From the NCBI GenBank assembly GCA_021371855.1, contig JAJFVL010000018.1, positions 1-64,000 on the forward strand: 64,000 nucleotides of DNA. Reading direction: 5' to 3'. This DNA is from Bacteroidales bacterium. GTDB lineage: Bacteria; Bacteroidota; Bacteroidia; Bacteroidales; VadinHA17. Shown here piece after piece: positions 35,484 to 43,892 of the stretch. Positions within the stretch are counted from its first letter, which is position 1. Each line of letters starts with the position of its first letter. The notes beneath the pieces are model-generated. The model saw only the letters and a list, made by a program, of their open reading frames with translations, did not search any database and had not been told where the DNA came from. A program made the translations under genes and the position numbers.

Positions 35484-36911
35484 TTATTTTTTATCTGGTT
35501 CAGAACCTAATTTCACCTGTAGTCGTTCTGCTATCATTACCGGGCTATCCCAAACCGGCAATTTACTGAATGAGACATCTCCACCTTTGTTTTTCAAAGC
35601 AGCCTTGTTAATTTCATATACTTTGCCGGTAATCATTTCTACATATACCGGATCTTTGAAATTTGTTCCTTTTATTGTAATGTCAACCAGGTCCCATTTC
35701 AGATCATCTCCAGGTATCTGATCTTTATACCAGATTAATACAATGGGAGACCCCTCCTTTTTAAATCCGGCAACTGCAATCTTCCTCGATGTATTTGACT
35801 CATATTTAAGTTCACCCTGAGCCCTTGCACTATCATCGAAAAAGCCTGCTATATGCTGAACTCCGTAATAAGATGGCCTCTTATAAATAAATTCATGTAA
35901 AAGGTTTGAACGTATCAAACCAAAAGATTGCAACATATTATAATACCGAAGGTCAATTATGGTAAATACTGAAGAAGGAATATCACGAACCCTGTCTCCA
36001 GCCATCCTGCGCATGAACCATTTAGCCTGACTGATCTCTGTCCAGGGATAATAAGCAAGAGCGTGTGTCCATTCCAATTGTGAAGGACAACCGTTCTCTC
36101 CCTGATATAATTTGATCTTTGGATTATAAGAATTAATCATTGATTGCAACTTATCAACATCAGCATAACTTTCATCGGGATTGTTTGTATAGGGATGATA
36201 TGTTAAATAGTCAATAATGTTTAGTTTATTATTTGCCTTTAATATTTCAAAAATCTCTTTTGCATACTTCAAATCAATTCCGGCTAAAGAGAATCCCATG
36301 ATAACGGCATCAGGCTGAACTTTCTTAATGGTTTCAGCCGTTCTGATCAAAAGATTGGCATATTCATTTAAACCTCCGCCTCCATTAGGTTCGTTCCATA
36401 TTTCCCATTCAGTTACAACGTTTTTATAGCGTAAAACTGTTGCTTCTACGTATTTGAACCAGGCTGTCATTTCTGCTTCATCAGTAAATATTTTAGCACC
36501 TAGCCTGATGCCGGAACCATATACCGGATTGCCATAGCATAAACATATCCAGGGTTTTACAGCTTGTTCTGACAATCCGTAGACACAACTGTCAAGCCAT
36601 TCAAAGCTATAGATCCCTTTTTGCTTTTCGCATTTGGCCCATCCACTCTGAAGCCGACCATGCTTAACTCCAAGTTCACCAACCCAATTTTTGTAAACGC
36701 TAAACTGTGCGTAATCGCGGTCCAGTGTCTCGCAACCAACTGACCATGAAGATGATTTGATTTCCTTTGAAGATTTTGTCGCTAACCAGCCAACTTGTCT
36801 TAATTCAGGACCGGAAGATTTAAATTTCTCCCAATTTATATTCCTATGCTGTGCTGTAGTCATGCTATTTATCACTGCATTAATTAATAAAAACATTAAA
36901 ATCTTTCTCAT
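35484..36911 (-). CDS. GH39-like (clan GH-A) glycoside hydrolase, tandem copy B
   Basis: This 475-residue protein has a signal peptide (ending SMTTAQ). The acid/base Glu174 lies in EWEIWNEPNG and the nucleophile Glu272 in LYQGENGCPS. The whole protein aligns with the gene at 34012; the main differences are the glycine-rich loop after WNEP (PNGGGG), the 210-225 segment (MGFSLAGIDLKYAKEI) and the signal peptide. Changes concentrated near the active site suggest that the two copies may prefer different linkages or positions on the same substrate. There is a 35-base gap to copy A and a 34-base gap from GH16, so one transcript is likely. Confidence 0.75.
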   Translation of the reverse strand: MRKILMFLLINAVINSMTTAQHRNINWEKFKSSGPELRQVGWLATKSSKEIKSSSWSVGCETLDRDYAQFSVYKNWVGELGVKHGRLQSGWAKCEKQKGIYSFEWLDSCVYGLSEQAVKPWICLCYGNPVYGSGIRLGAKIFTDEAEMTAWFKYVEATVLRYKNVVTEWEIWNEPNGGGGLNEYANLLIRTAETIKKVQPDAVIMGFSLAGIDLKYAKEIFEILKANNKLNIIDYLTYHPYTNNPDESYADVDKLQSMINSYNPKIKLYQGENGCPSQLEWTHALAYYPWTEISQAKWFMRRMAGDRVRDIPSSVFTIIDLRYYNMLQSFGLIRSNLLHEFIYKRPSYYGVQHIAGFFDDSARAQGELKYESNTSRKIAVAGFKKEGSPIVLIWYKDQIPGDDLKWDLVDITIKGTNFKDPVYVEMITGKVYEINKAALKNKGGDVSFSKLPVWDSPVMIAERLQVKLGSEPDKK

Positions 36912-36945
36912 ACTGATTTAGGTTTGGTTCTTAGGTTTTTGTGAG

Positions 36946-37938
36946 CTATTTCTTTGCATCATTGTTTGACACTTCGTCAAAAACACGAACATAGTCAACC
37001 TCGTAGCAGTCGGGCAGAACTGCTTTGAACAGTTCCGGTACGGGCTTGCCATGCCAGCCAGTCTGATCTTTCAATTCCAGTCCGCCACGATTGGCAGAAA
37101 GGTGATAGCCGTGGCATTCCGTTGAGACTAAAATGAATTGGTCAACTTCGGAAACAGGGCATTCAGGCGCCATCTGCTTCCCCACAAGCTTGCCATCTGC
37201 ATAAAAGATGTATCCTTCAGATGACCAGTCAACGCCGTAAGTGTGCCAACCATCGGGTGTCTCCACATAAGGGAACCAGAAGTGCCCATACCACTTGTTC
37301 TCTTTGCCGTACCCTCCCCAGCCATTTCCACAGCCGATCGTACCTTCGGTATGCTGGCGATAATTCTCCATTATATCGCACTCGACACCACAGTATTTTG
37401 GATCAGGATGTGCTCCAATAGATGGCGACTGCAGCCAGAACGCGGCGTGCCACCCATCATTTTTGGGAAGCTTACACCGTATTTCGTAGTATCCGAACCG
37501 GTGCATGAACTTCGCTGGCTGCTTCGGACCGAATGGCCAGATTCCTTTTGCTCCCTGATCACGGGGAATGTCAAAAGTTAGTGATCCAGTCTGCAAGTGT
37601 CCTGAATAGAAATCGTCACCTTTGCGGATCAGGCTGATCCGCAGATGACCGTCGCCGTCGAGTTCAACACCTTCCCTGGTGAAAGTTGGCGATTTGTATC
37701 CCCAGTAGTTTAGCCTAAAGTTCCATTTGGTGGTATCAAGGCTATTCCCTTCAAATTCATCGTGCCATATCATCTTCCAATTTTTGCCGGCTGGTAATTG
37801 GCTTTCAATCTGTGGCATATTATCAGATATCACTGATTTTTCAGTGCGTGCCGGAATTTTCTCACCTTTCTGGGAAAATGCATTTATCGTTATAAAACAC
37901 AGAAGAAGAGTCAAACTGATTTCTATACTTGTTTTCAT
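36946..37938 (-). CDS. GH16 family endo-glycanase, copy 2
   Basis: I place the start at the ATG at 37938 (MKTSIEISLTLLLCFITINA), which gives a proper signal peptide. The frame stays open to 38046, but that part is translated from the intergenic repeat. The mature protein (330 residues in all) has WHDEFEGNSLDTTKW and the catalytic ECDIME at 186-191, the same positions as in copy 1. It also has KPVPELFKAVLPDCYEVDYVRVFDE at the end. Extra loops such as DQTGWHGKPVPE may shape subsite preference. It leads the GH16-GH39-GH39-DUF4832-GH16 operon. Its leader holds a MITE-like repeat. Confidence 0.92.
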   Translation of the reverse strand: MKTSIEISLTLLLCFITINAFSQKGEKIPARTEKSVISDNMPQIESQLPAGKNWKMIWHDEFEGNSLDTTKWNFRLNYWGYKSPTFTREGVELDGDGHLRISLIRKGDDFYSGHLQTGSLTFDIPRDQGAKGIWPFGPKQPAKFMHRFGYYEIRCKLPKNDGWHAAFWLQSPSIGAHPDPKYCGVECDIMENYRQHTEGTIGCGNGWGGYGKENKWYGHFWFPYVETPDGWHTYGVDWSSEGYIFYADGKLVGKQMAPECPVSEVDQFILVSTECHGYHLSANRGGLELKDQTGWHGKPVPELFKAVLPDCYEVDYVRVFDEVSNNDAKK

Positions 37939-38004
37939 CTTTATATAATTTAATTTTAAAGGTTCCTGCCAAGACGGGAGAACCACATATGATTGTAAAT
38001 GACA

Positions 38005-38171
38005 GCTGGCGAGGATTTGCAATCCGTGCCTTTTACTTTGTTGCAATCCATGTAATTCCTATTTTAAAACATTTTATTTCTTGCAAAATTCATTTCTTAA
38101 TCAACATTGTTTCTGAGCACGGATTACAAATCCGCGCTAGCAAAAAGCACGGATTACAAATCCGCGCCAGC
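38005..38171. mobile_element. MITE-like element bounded by 25-base inverted repeats
   Basis: The left arm (38005-38029) is the reverse complement of the right arm (38147-38171) at 23 of 25 positions. A second right-arm copy lies at 38117-38141, five bases away. Each arm contains GGATT-nnn-AATCC, a small hairpin. The 167-base unit has no coding sequence and seems to split a dispersed repeat found whole at 3309-3360. This fits a non-autonomous, REP- or MITE-type element; no transposase is present in the window. Confidence 0.55.
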
Positions 38172-38174
38172 AAA

Positions 38175-38216
38175 GTTTAGCTTCGCTGAGTTCTGCCGAC
38201 AAGTCGGGATCGGTTG
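38175..38216. repeat. Dispersed intergenic repeat, copy 2
   Basis: It matches 3319-3360 at 35 of 42 positions (shared GACAAGTCGG and ATCGGTTG). Its missing left part appears at 37975-37995, on the other side of the MITE-like element. As with copy 1, it lies upstream of an exported hydrolase gene (GH16 copy 2). Confidence 0.65.
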
Positions 38217-38296
38217 TTTTTTGAAAACCATGGAGGTCTTATGGTTAAATAATTGTAAATGTTTAATATACGACCATCATATTTTCCGAATCTTCA

Positions 38297-39220
38297 TTAA
38301 AATGAAGATTCCTTTACAGCCCTATATGCACCGAATAATGGAGCCATGTCGATACTTTTCACAACAGAAATCCTGCGCAGGCATTCAACATCCGCCAAAC
38401 CTTGTCTCAATGCTCCTTCCATATATTGAAAAGATCTGGAAATCTGTCCTCCGAACAGCAAACACTTTATGCTATTTTCTATAAGAATGTCATGAAGGTT
38501 TTCAGCCAGTATACCACCGACTTTATGAAAAGTCTTAATGCTGTTTTCATCTCCATCTCCGGCCCACTTTCCCAAATCGCAGACATCAATTCCTTCAATA
38601 CTGTTGCCACTGATCTCACTGTATATTTTCAGGAAGCCCCTGCGTGCGGTATAGTCTTCCAATATCCCATCCTTATAGGGTAGTTTAAAAATTGACATCA
38701 GCGGACCACCCCAGCTATTGCTTTGGACTATACCACCTTTGGAGAAGGAGAAACCCAATCCTGTTCCAAGAGTCACTACTGCAGCATCCGGAAATCCAAG
38801 GGCATTTCCTTTCAATAATTCTCCTGATAAAACTGCATGAACGTCATGTACAAAACTGACTGGAATGTCCGGAGATATGCCGGGAATTTGATGAAAAAAC
38901 TCCCGCATATTAACTCCGTAAATATTGAAAAATTTATGCTCCATAAGCGGAATTCCATTAAGATAATCGAATGGGCCGGGAAATGTTACACCAATCCCTC
39001 CCAGTCTCATCTCTGCACTGCTCATGAAATTCAATCCTTTATTAACAGACTCTCTGAATGCAGACAGTATTTCTTCTTTTGACCCACCGGAATTAGACTC
39101 AATTGATTCAGAAGAACCTTCAAAAAGTTCTCCTTCGTCAGTTAATATAGCTGATTTTAAGTATGTTCCTCCGGCATCAATTGTCAGAAAAGCATTATGC
39201 CCTATCGTTGATAAATCCAT
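38297..39220 (-). CDS. ROK family sugar kinase or regulator-like protein, atypical
   Basis: This protein is ~307 residues from the ATG at 39220 (MDLSTIGHNAF); an ATG at 39244 is possible. LTIDAGGTYLKSAI is the phosphate-binding DxGGTxxK block, FVHDVHAV holds the likely catalytic Asp, VVTLGTGLGFSF is the second glycine-rich block, and LFGGQISRS closes the fold. No DNA-binding domain precedes it, so a kinase is more likely than a repressor. The ExGH and CxCGxxGCxE zinc motifs of typical ROK kinases are missing; NSWGGPLMSIFKLPYKDG and YTARRGFLK occupy that region. It overlaps the PMI-like gene by 26 bases and probably phosphorylates the sugar made by the operon's isomerases. Confidence 0.8.
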   Translation of the reverse strand: MDLSTIGHNAFLTIDAGGTYLKSAILTDEGELFEGSSESIESNSGGSKEEILSAFRESVNKGLNFMSSAEMRLGGIGVTFPGPFDYLNGIPLMEHKFFNIYGVNMREFFHQIPGISPDIPVSFVHDVHAVLSGELLKGNALGFPDAAVVTLGTGLGFSFSKGGIVQSNSWGGPLMSIFKLPYKDGILEDYTARRGFLKIYSEISGNSIEGIDVCDLGKWAGDGDENSIKTFHKVGGILAENLHDILIENSIKCLLFGGQISRSFQYMEGALRQGLADVECLRRISVVKSIDMAPLFGAYRAVKESSF

Positions 39221-41060
39221 CTTTAAGCATTGTTTTATGAACACATACTGGTTGGTTGCCCATGTTTGTTATAGTGTATTTCCCCATATTTGCCGGTACT
39301 ATGACTATATCCAGATAATTCTGTGTATAGCATAATTCCGGATGGTCAACAGATTGGACCATAACTTTTTCACCATCAACCAGGGTCAGAACATGGAACT
39401 TTCCGCCAGTATTATCCTCAATGCTTTTTTCAAACTCAAGTCTTCGCAGAGTGAAATAAAGCAGGTCGTGTTCTCCAATGACATATTCTGCCCAGCCCTC
39501 TCCTTTCCTTACTAAAGCAGGCTGTTGTACAATATTTTCCTTAACCCACGATGCCGACCTTTCTTTGCGCAGAACACGTTCTCCATGATAAGTGTGAATT
39601 GGCCTTGGAACTCCATCAAGATCTGCACGTAAATAATCATACAGTTTATAAGTATAAGAACCAATGGTCAGACTGCCAATTTCGAGCACTACCTGGTTAC
39701 GTCCTGATGAATGAATTGTCCCTGCCGGTAACATTATCTGAACACCTGGTCGGGATTGAACATGGTTGACATATTTTTCATAATCAACGGTTGTATGTTC
39801 TTTTTCAGATTTCTTCACATCGCGGATAAACTCATCGAAGTCGGCACCATCATTAAAACCCACGAAAGTTTTTGCTCCGTGACCTGTAGCGACAACATAA
39901 TAGCTCTCGTCCTGCCTTCCTGCTTCGTTATAATTGTTCACATTATAATCATGGCCGGAGTGTACCTGTATCGACATATTGCCGTTACTATGATACGTAT
40001 CGTCATAATTGAAACGAATAGGGAAATATCCACCAAACTTTTTCACACAATCTTTCCCCATCAGTTCAACTTCTTCTTTTTGAACAAAGGTGAAGAATGG
40101 GAATTCGAGCAAGTTGCTTCCTGCTTCAACTACTACACTTACTTCCATAGGGATCATATCAAATACCCAGGCACAATTTTTCATTTTATCAGGAAGACCA
40201 CGCAATTTTTTAATATAATGACCACCCCAGACCCCCTCGAGATAGACCGGTTTACACCTGAACGGATATTTTACCAGGGCCGACATTATAGAATTCATTG
40301 CTTCGCATGGAATCAATTTATTATTATCCGGATCATCATTGGCAATATAATAATCGATGACATTATTCTTTATTAAATCACCACGCAGTTTAACAACAAC
40401 TTCAAAATCAACGTAATATAATCTTCTCTGAAGTTCTTTTATAGGTCTTGCAATTGAGTCACCAAGATTTGAAAAAGCTCCGCTTCTTGCTCTCAACATT
40501 ACCTCTTTTGGTGTAACATCGAAATAGAGAATCAGGTCGTAAAGATTACGCAAAGACTTAATGGCGCAGCCACAGCCATAAATAATGATTACTTCTCCAT
40601 TTTTATTTCCGGAATTATTATGTTCCAGCTTTCCCTTAAGAATATCTAGTTTGTTTTTATCAAGCAGGTCTTCAAAAGTACCTTTAAATATTTTCCCAAA
40701 AAGAAGCACAGGATCCTTCACCCGGTCAACTTCCAGGCATTCTGATAGTTCTTCATCCAGTTGTCCTGAAGACTTAAATACCTCAGCGAAATCAATAGTT
40801 GTTACACCGATCGATTTAAGCTTAAGATTCTGGGAAAGAAGGTTAATTGTTTGTTTCCACTGTGCACTTATATACCCGTCTAAAGCTATAACTACATTAT
40901 TTCCAGATTTTTCATTGATCTTCTTTATCAGCAGGTTACTTATATGCTTTGCTGATTCCTTTGTACCTGTTATGACTGAATTGATTGTTTCATCACTAAG
41001 CTTTGGCCTGTTGATAACTTTAGAATCATCATAGTCATAAGGGTTAAACATAAAACTCAT
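39195..41060 (-). CDS. Mannose-6-phosphate isomerase-like protein fused to an N-terminal kinase-like domain
   Basis: This protein is 621 residues from the ATG at 41060, which has a good ribosome-binding site. Residues ~270-600 are a class I phosphomannose-isomerase cupin. KPVYLEGVWGGHYIKKL opens it; Gln365 and His367 (SIQVH), Glu385 (QDESYYVV) and His450 (LPAGTIH) match the four metal ligands. Residues ~30-260 resemble a nucleoside/uridine-kinase-like fold (NVVIALDGYISAQWKQ, GEVIIIYGCGCAI), but the GKS/T of a Walker A loop is absent. The catalytic part should interconvert a sugar phosphate or free sugar. The role of the front domain is unclear. It lies between the isomerase and ROK genes. Confidence 0.75.
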   Translation of the reverse strand: MSFMFNPYDYDDSKVINRPKLSDETINSVITGTKESAKHISNLLIKKINEKSGNNVVIALDGYISAQWKQTINLLSQNLKLKSIGVTTIDFAEVFKSSGQLDEELSECLEVDRVKDPVLLFGKIFKGTFEDLLDKNKLDILKGKLEHNNSGNKNGEVIIIYGCGCAIKSLRNLYDLILYFDVTPKEVMLRARSGAFSNLGDSIARPIKELQRRLYYVDFEVVVKLRGDLIKNNVIDYYIANDDPDNNKLIPCEAMNSIMSALVKYPFRCKPVYLEGVWGGHYIKKLRGLPDKMKNCAWVFDMIPMEVSVVVEAGSNLLEFPFFTFVQKEEVELMGKDCVKKFGGYFPIRFNYDDTYHSNGNMSIQVHSGHDYNVNNYNEAGRQDESYYVVATGHGAKTFVGFNDGADFDEFIRDVKKSEKEHTTVDYEKYVNHVQSRPGVQIMLPAGTIHSSGRNQVVLEIGSLTIGSYTYKLYDYLRADLDGVPRPIHTYHGERVLRKERSASWVKENIVQQPALVRKGEGWAEYVIGEHDLLYFTLRRLEFEKSIEDNTGGKFHVLTLVDGEKVMVQSVDHPELCYTQNYLDIVIVPANMGKYTITNMGNQPVCVHKTMLKDGFINDRA

Positions 41061-41067
41061 AGTAAAT

Positions 41068-41075
41068 TCTCCTTT
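41068..41075 (-). promoter_or_regulatory. Strong ribosome-binding site of the PMI-like gene
   Basis: On the minus strand AAAGGAGA lies 7 bases before the ATG at 41060. Clear Shine-Dalgarno sites are uncommon in Bacteroidota, so this one decides the start over the ATG at 41183, which lies inside the preceding isomerase gene. Confidence 0.8.
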
Positions 41076-41082
41076 CTTTTTC

Positions 41083-42531
41083 TTAAACAATTTTATGATA
41101 TTCAAATCCCATAATTTCTGAAAGTATTGCCAGTTCTTCGCAATAATCTCCATCTGCAATGGCAAAATGCTGTGTTGTACCAATTTTCAGAATTTTTTCG
41201 AACAGTTCTTTCACGGGAACAACCGGTCTGAATATGGAATGCGAATAGGTTGCAAGAAGGTGTTCCCCTTCCAATGAATCCACCAGGGTACAAACCAACT
41301 TGTAAACTCCATGGTCCTCTGCCAGTTGGACCATAGTTTTTCTTCCGGCAGGTATCCTGTACCATGCAAACGGTGCACCTGCATATTTATAGTTTGATTT
41401 TGCAAATCTCACGTCACGGGCAATCAGTACATTCTTCTTATAATTGACATCATTATGGTCGTTTGGACCGGCATGCCCCCCGGCAAAAGTGTTGTAATCT
41501 GCCTCAATATGGAAAGGTTCAATAAAACTGATATGCTTTCCGGTAAGTATTTTCATTATGAAAGTAATCAAACCTGCTCCCATATCGGCTTCAGGCACCA
41601 GAACCGAAAGGTTTTTGTTTAGAGATGGGTGATAAAATCCTGCACGAAGACCGATAAGCCTGAACATGGCAACATCTATATCATTGTACACCATTGCATC
41701 TATATTCAACCGCTCCGTCAGCTTTGCAATTCCTAATGAAGCACGGACACATGCAAAAAATTTATCATCTTCCACATCGTCCATAACCTTGTAGTTTGAA
41801 ATCAGTTCATTCTGATATTCTTTAGTTTCAGCTTCGGTGAGATTATTGATCTCCTCTGCCAGTGCAGAATATGTAACAAAACGCAGCTCAGGCCCTATAC
41901 GGACAAAAAGATTGTACGGATCCATATATGTCGACCACATAGCCTCATTGTAATTTGCCAGCAAACCAAATGTCGACTGGCGAAGAATACTTCTTATCTG
42001 TGCAGGCTTTGAAAATTTAATGATCTCATTTTGGATTTCCTTTCGGCTTCCCATTATTATTCTTACGTTCTTTCTGTCAGTTCTGGGGATAGAACCGGAA
42101 GCTTCCAATGATCCTACAAGAGTTCCCGAGCAGAGATATTCAATAAAATCATCTTCTTCAAGAGTACTTGTAAAGGACATCTTATCTTTTACAGGGTTAA
42201 CAAACAGGATCGGAATTTCGGGCATATCACGCAGAAAACGTATCCATGCAAAGTCCTCTGACCATGAGAGGAATTCAGCTACCACAAAATCGACCTTTTC
42301 ATTATAGAAAATATCCATTGCCTTCTGCATCTCCTCCTTCTCATATACGATTCCGGGGAAGACAACGTTAATGGACTCTTTAAGGGGACCAATAATCCCT
42401 TCCACTTCAAAATTCTTACGTTCGCCGTAAGTACCTCGTTTCAGTCCTTCACCCAGATCTTTAAACCGGGGTGATCCAATCAACAGGAATCCTGCTGTTG
42501 CCTTTTCAAATTTTTTAACTTTACTAAACAT
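41083..42531 (-). CDS. L-arabinose/L-fucose isomerase-like sugar isomerase
   Basis: This 482-residue cytoplasmic protein has the layout of AraA/FucI-type isomerases. Glu314 (LVPEADMGAGL), Glu338 (SFIEPF; Glu343 is an alternative), His353 (GGHAGPND) and His455 (GTTQHFAI) have spacing close to the metal-binding Glu306, Glu333, His350 and His450 of E. coli AraA. It should convert an aldose to a ketose. Sequence divergence prevents naming the sugar; a pentose or 6-deoxyhexose is likely. It lies 39 bases after the MFS transporter and 22 bases before the PMI-like gene, forming a compact uptake-isomerisation-phosphorylation operon. Confidence 0.78.
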   Translation of the reverse strand: MFSKVKKFEKATAGFLLIGSPRFKDLGEGLKRGTYGERKNFEVEGIIGPLKESINVVFPGIVYEKEEMQKAMDIFYNEKVDFVVAEFLSWSEDFAWIRFLRDMPEIPILFVNPVKDKMSFTSTLEEDDFIEYLCSGTLVGSLEASGSIPRTDRKNVRIIMGSRKEIQNEIIKFSKPAQIRSILRQSTFGLLANYNEAMWSTYMDPYNLFVRIGPELRFVTYSALAEEINNLTEAETKEYQNELISNYKVMDDVEDDKFFACVRASLGIAKLTERLNIDAMVYNDIDVAMFRLIGLRAGFYHPSLNKNLSVLVPEADMGAGLITFIMKILTGKHISFIEPFHIEADYNTFAGGHAGPNDHNDVNYKKNVLIARDVRFAKSNYKYAGAPFAWYRIPAGRKTMVQLAEDHGVYKLVCTLVDSLEGEHLLATYSHSIFRPVVPVKELFEKILKIGTTQHFAIADGDYCEELAILSEIMGFEYHKIV

Positions 42532-42570
42532 TACCTTATAATTAACTACATAATTTTCTCTATCAATAAA

Positions 42571-43797
42571 TCAATGAATTCTTGCGTAATCTTTCCTGAA
42601 GAAATATTTGTACGCAAATATTAGCAGAATACCACAGAATACCCAAATTATTGCAAGCATTGAGAGCCCAAAAGAAAGTCCCAATATTGGTTTCAAATAG
42701 CCTAAGATCAGCGGAGCAAGCGATCCTACTGAAAATCCAATCATGAGCATGATCCCTGAAACAGAGGATTGATATTTCACCGGGATGACATCATATAAAA
42801 CTGAATAAGTATTTGCATCAAAAAAGGCACGGCCGAAACCGAAACCGGCAAAACCTATATAAACCGTGAACAACACCGTGGAATTACCCATCAAAACAAT
42901 AAACGGAGCAGCAAATAAAAGTCCTATTCCTTGCATTAGCAATCTTGTGCGAGGGTTTTTCCGGGCAAACTTATCGGAATATTTCCCCGCAAGTATGATC
43001 CCTGTAAAGGCAAACATATGTGTGTAAAACATTGAATTAAATCCTGCTCTGGAAAGGCTCATGCTGAATTTTTCATAAAGATAGGTCGGTGTCCATGTAA
43101 GATATCCTGTCAATACAAAAATTAAACCGCTGAAACCGATTATCAGAGAGATAGCTGTAGGTGTGTGTAAAAGTACTTTCAGTGCTTCAGCAAAACTAAT
43201 TTTTTCTTCCTTTGTCTTTTTTTCTTCATCAGGTCTGTCTCTTAGTCTGAAAATCAGTATGATCCCTTGAATTACACCAACAGCACCAAAAATATAAAAA
43301 GCGCTTCGCCATCCATAGTGTTCCCCTACGTACCCGGCCAGGAATCCACTCAGGATAATCCCCAGATAATATGCGGTCTGATGGATTGACATAGCAAATG
43401 CTCTTGTCTCTTTATGGTAGCTGGCTAATAAGGTATAATTGGCAGGACCAAAAAATGATTCGCCAGCACCTGTTGCAAAACTTCTCATTAAGATAAGCAT
43501 CAGAACTCCATTGCTTAATCCGGTAAACATAGTAGCAATACTCCAAAACAGAATACTTATGGTTACTATCCATTTCCGGCTGAATATATCTCCTATATAT
43601 CCGGCCAGAGGAACAAGAAGTGCATAAACAAGGTTAAAAGCTGTTGCAATTGAGCCGACCTGCATATCGGTTAAATGCAAATCGGCCTTGATTAATGGCA
43701 ATACAACGTTAAAAATCTGCCTGTCTCCCTGATTGAGAAAATAGGCAATCCACAATAATGTCAAAACTTCCCACTTATATCCCTTACTTAATTTCAT
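42571..43797 (-). CDS. MFS transporter (ACS/spinster-like)
   Basis: This 408-residue protein has twelve predicted membrane spans and a charged central loop (RDRPDEEKKTKEEK). NQGDRQIFNVVLPLIKADLHL and GYIGDIFSRKW are typical of the anion:cation symporter/hexuronate branch and the related spinster-like branch, different from the FucP-type transporter at 5827. It is the first gene of the isomerase-PMI-ROK operon, so it most likely imports that pathway's sugar or sugar acid. The upstream gap (43798-43892) contains a hairpin. Confidence 0.85.
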   Translation of the reverse strand: MKLSKGYKWEVLTLLWIAYFLNQGDRQIFNVVLPLIKADLHLTDMQVGSIATAFNLVYALLVPLAGYIGDIFSRKWIVTISILFWSIATMFTGLSNGVLMLILMRSFATGAGESFFGPANYTLLASYHKETRAFAMSIHQTAYYLGIILSGFLAGYVGEHYGWRSAFYIFGAVGVIQGIILIFRLRDRPDEEKKTKEEKISFAEALKVLLHTPTAISLIIGFSGLIFVLTGYLTWTPTYLYEKFSMSLSRAGFNSMFYTHMFAFTGIILAGKYSDKFARKNPRTRLLMQGIGLLFAAPFIVLMGNSTVLFTVYIGFAGFGFGRAFFDANTYSVLYDVIPVKYQSSVSGIMLMIGFSVGSLAPLILGYLKPILGLSFGLSMLAIIWVFCGILLIFAYKYFFRKDYARIH

Positions 43798-43829
43798 CCG
43801 TAATTAATTATTAGTTTAAGGTTGGAGGA

Positions 43830-43888
43830 ACCTCCATGTTTCGAAATACTATTTTCATTCTTGTTTATGTTTTGGAAAACATGGAGGT
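43830..43888. repeat. Inverted repeat between the DUF6259 gene and the MFS gene
   Basis: ACCTCCATGTTT (43830-43841) and AAACATGGAGGT (43877-43888) form a perfect 12-base inverted repeat with a 35-base spacer, starting right after the DUF6259 stop. GAAAAC(C)ATGGAGGTCT from its right arm is also present at 38223-38239. It may act as a terminator or processing hairpin, or be a small dispersed repeat. Confidence 0.5.
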
Positions 43889-43892
43889 CTCA

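Noticed and set aside
37939..38046. N-terminal extension of GH16 copy 2 up to an ATG at 38046
   Set aside because: The extra residues are translated from the dispersed repeat and MITE arm, and a normal signal peptide begins at 37938.
41061..41183. Longer start of the PMI-like gene at 41183
   Set aside because: It would overlap the isomerase coding region by ~100 bases, while a strong ribosome-binding site precedes the ATG at 41060.
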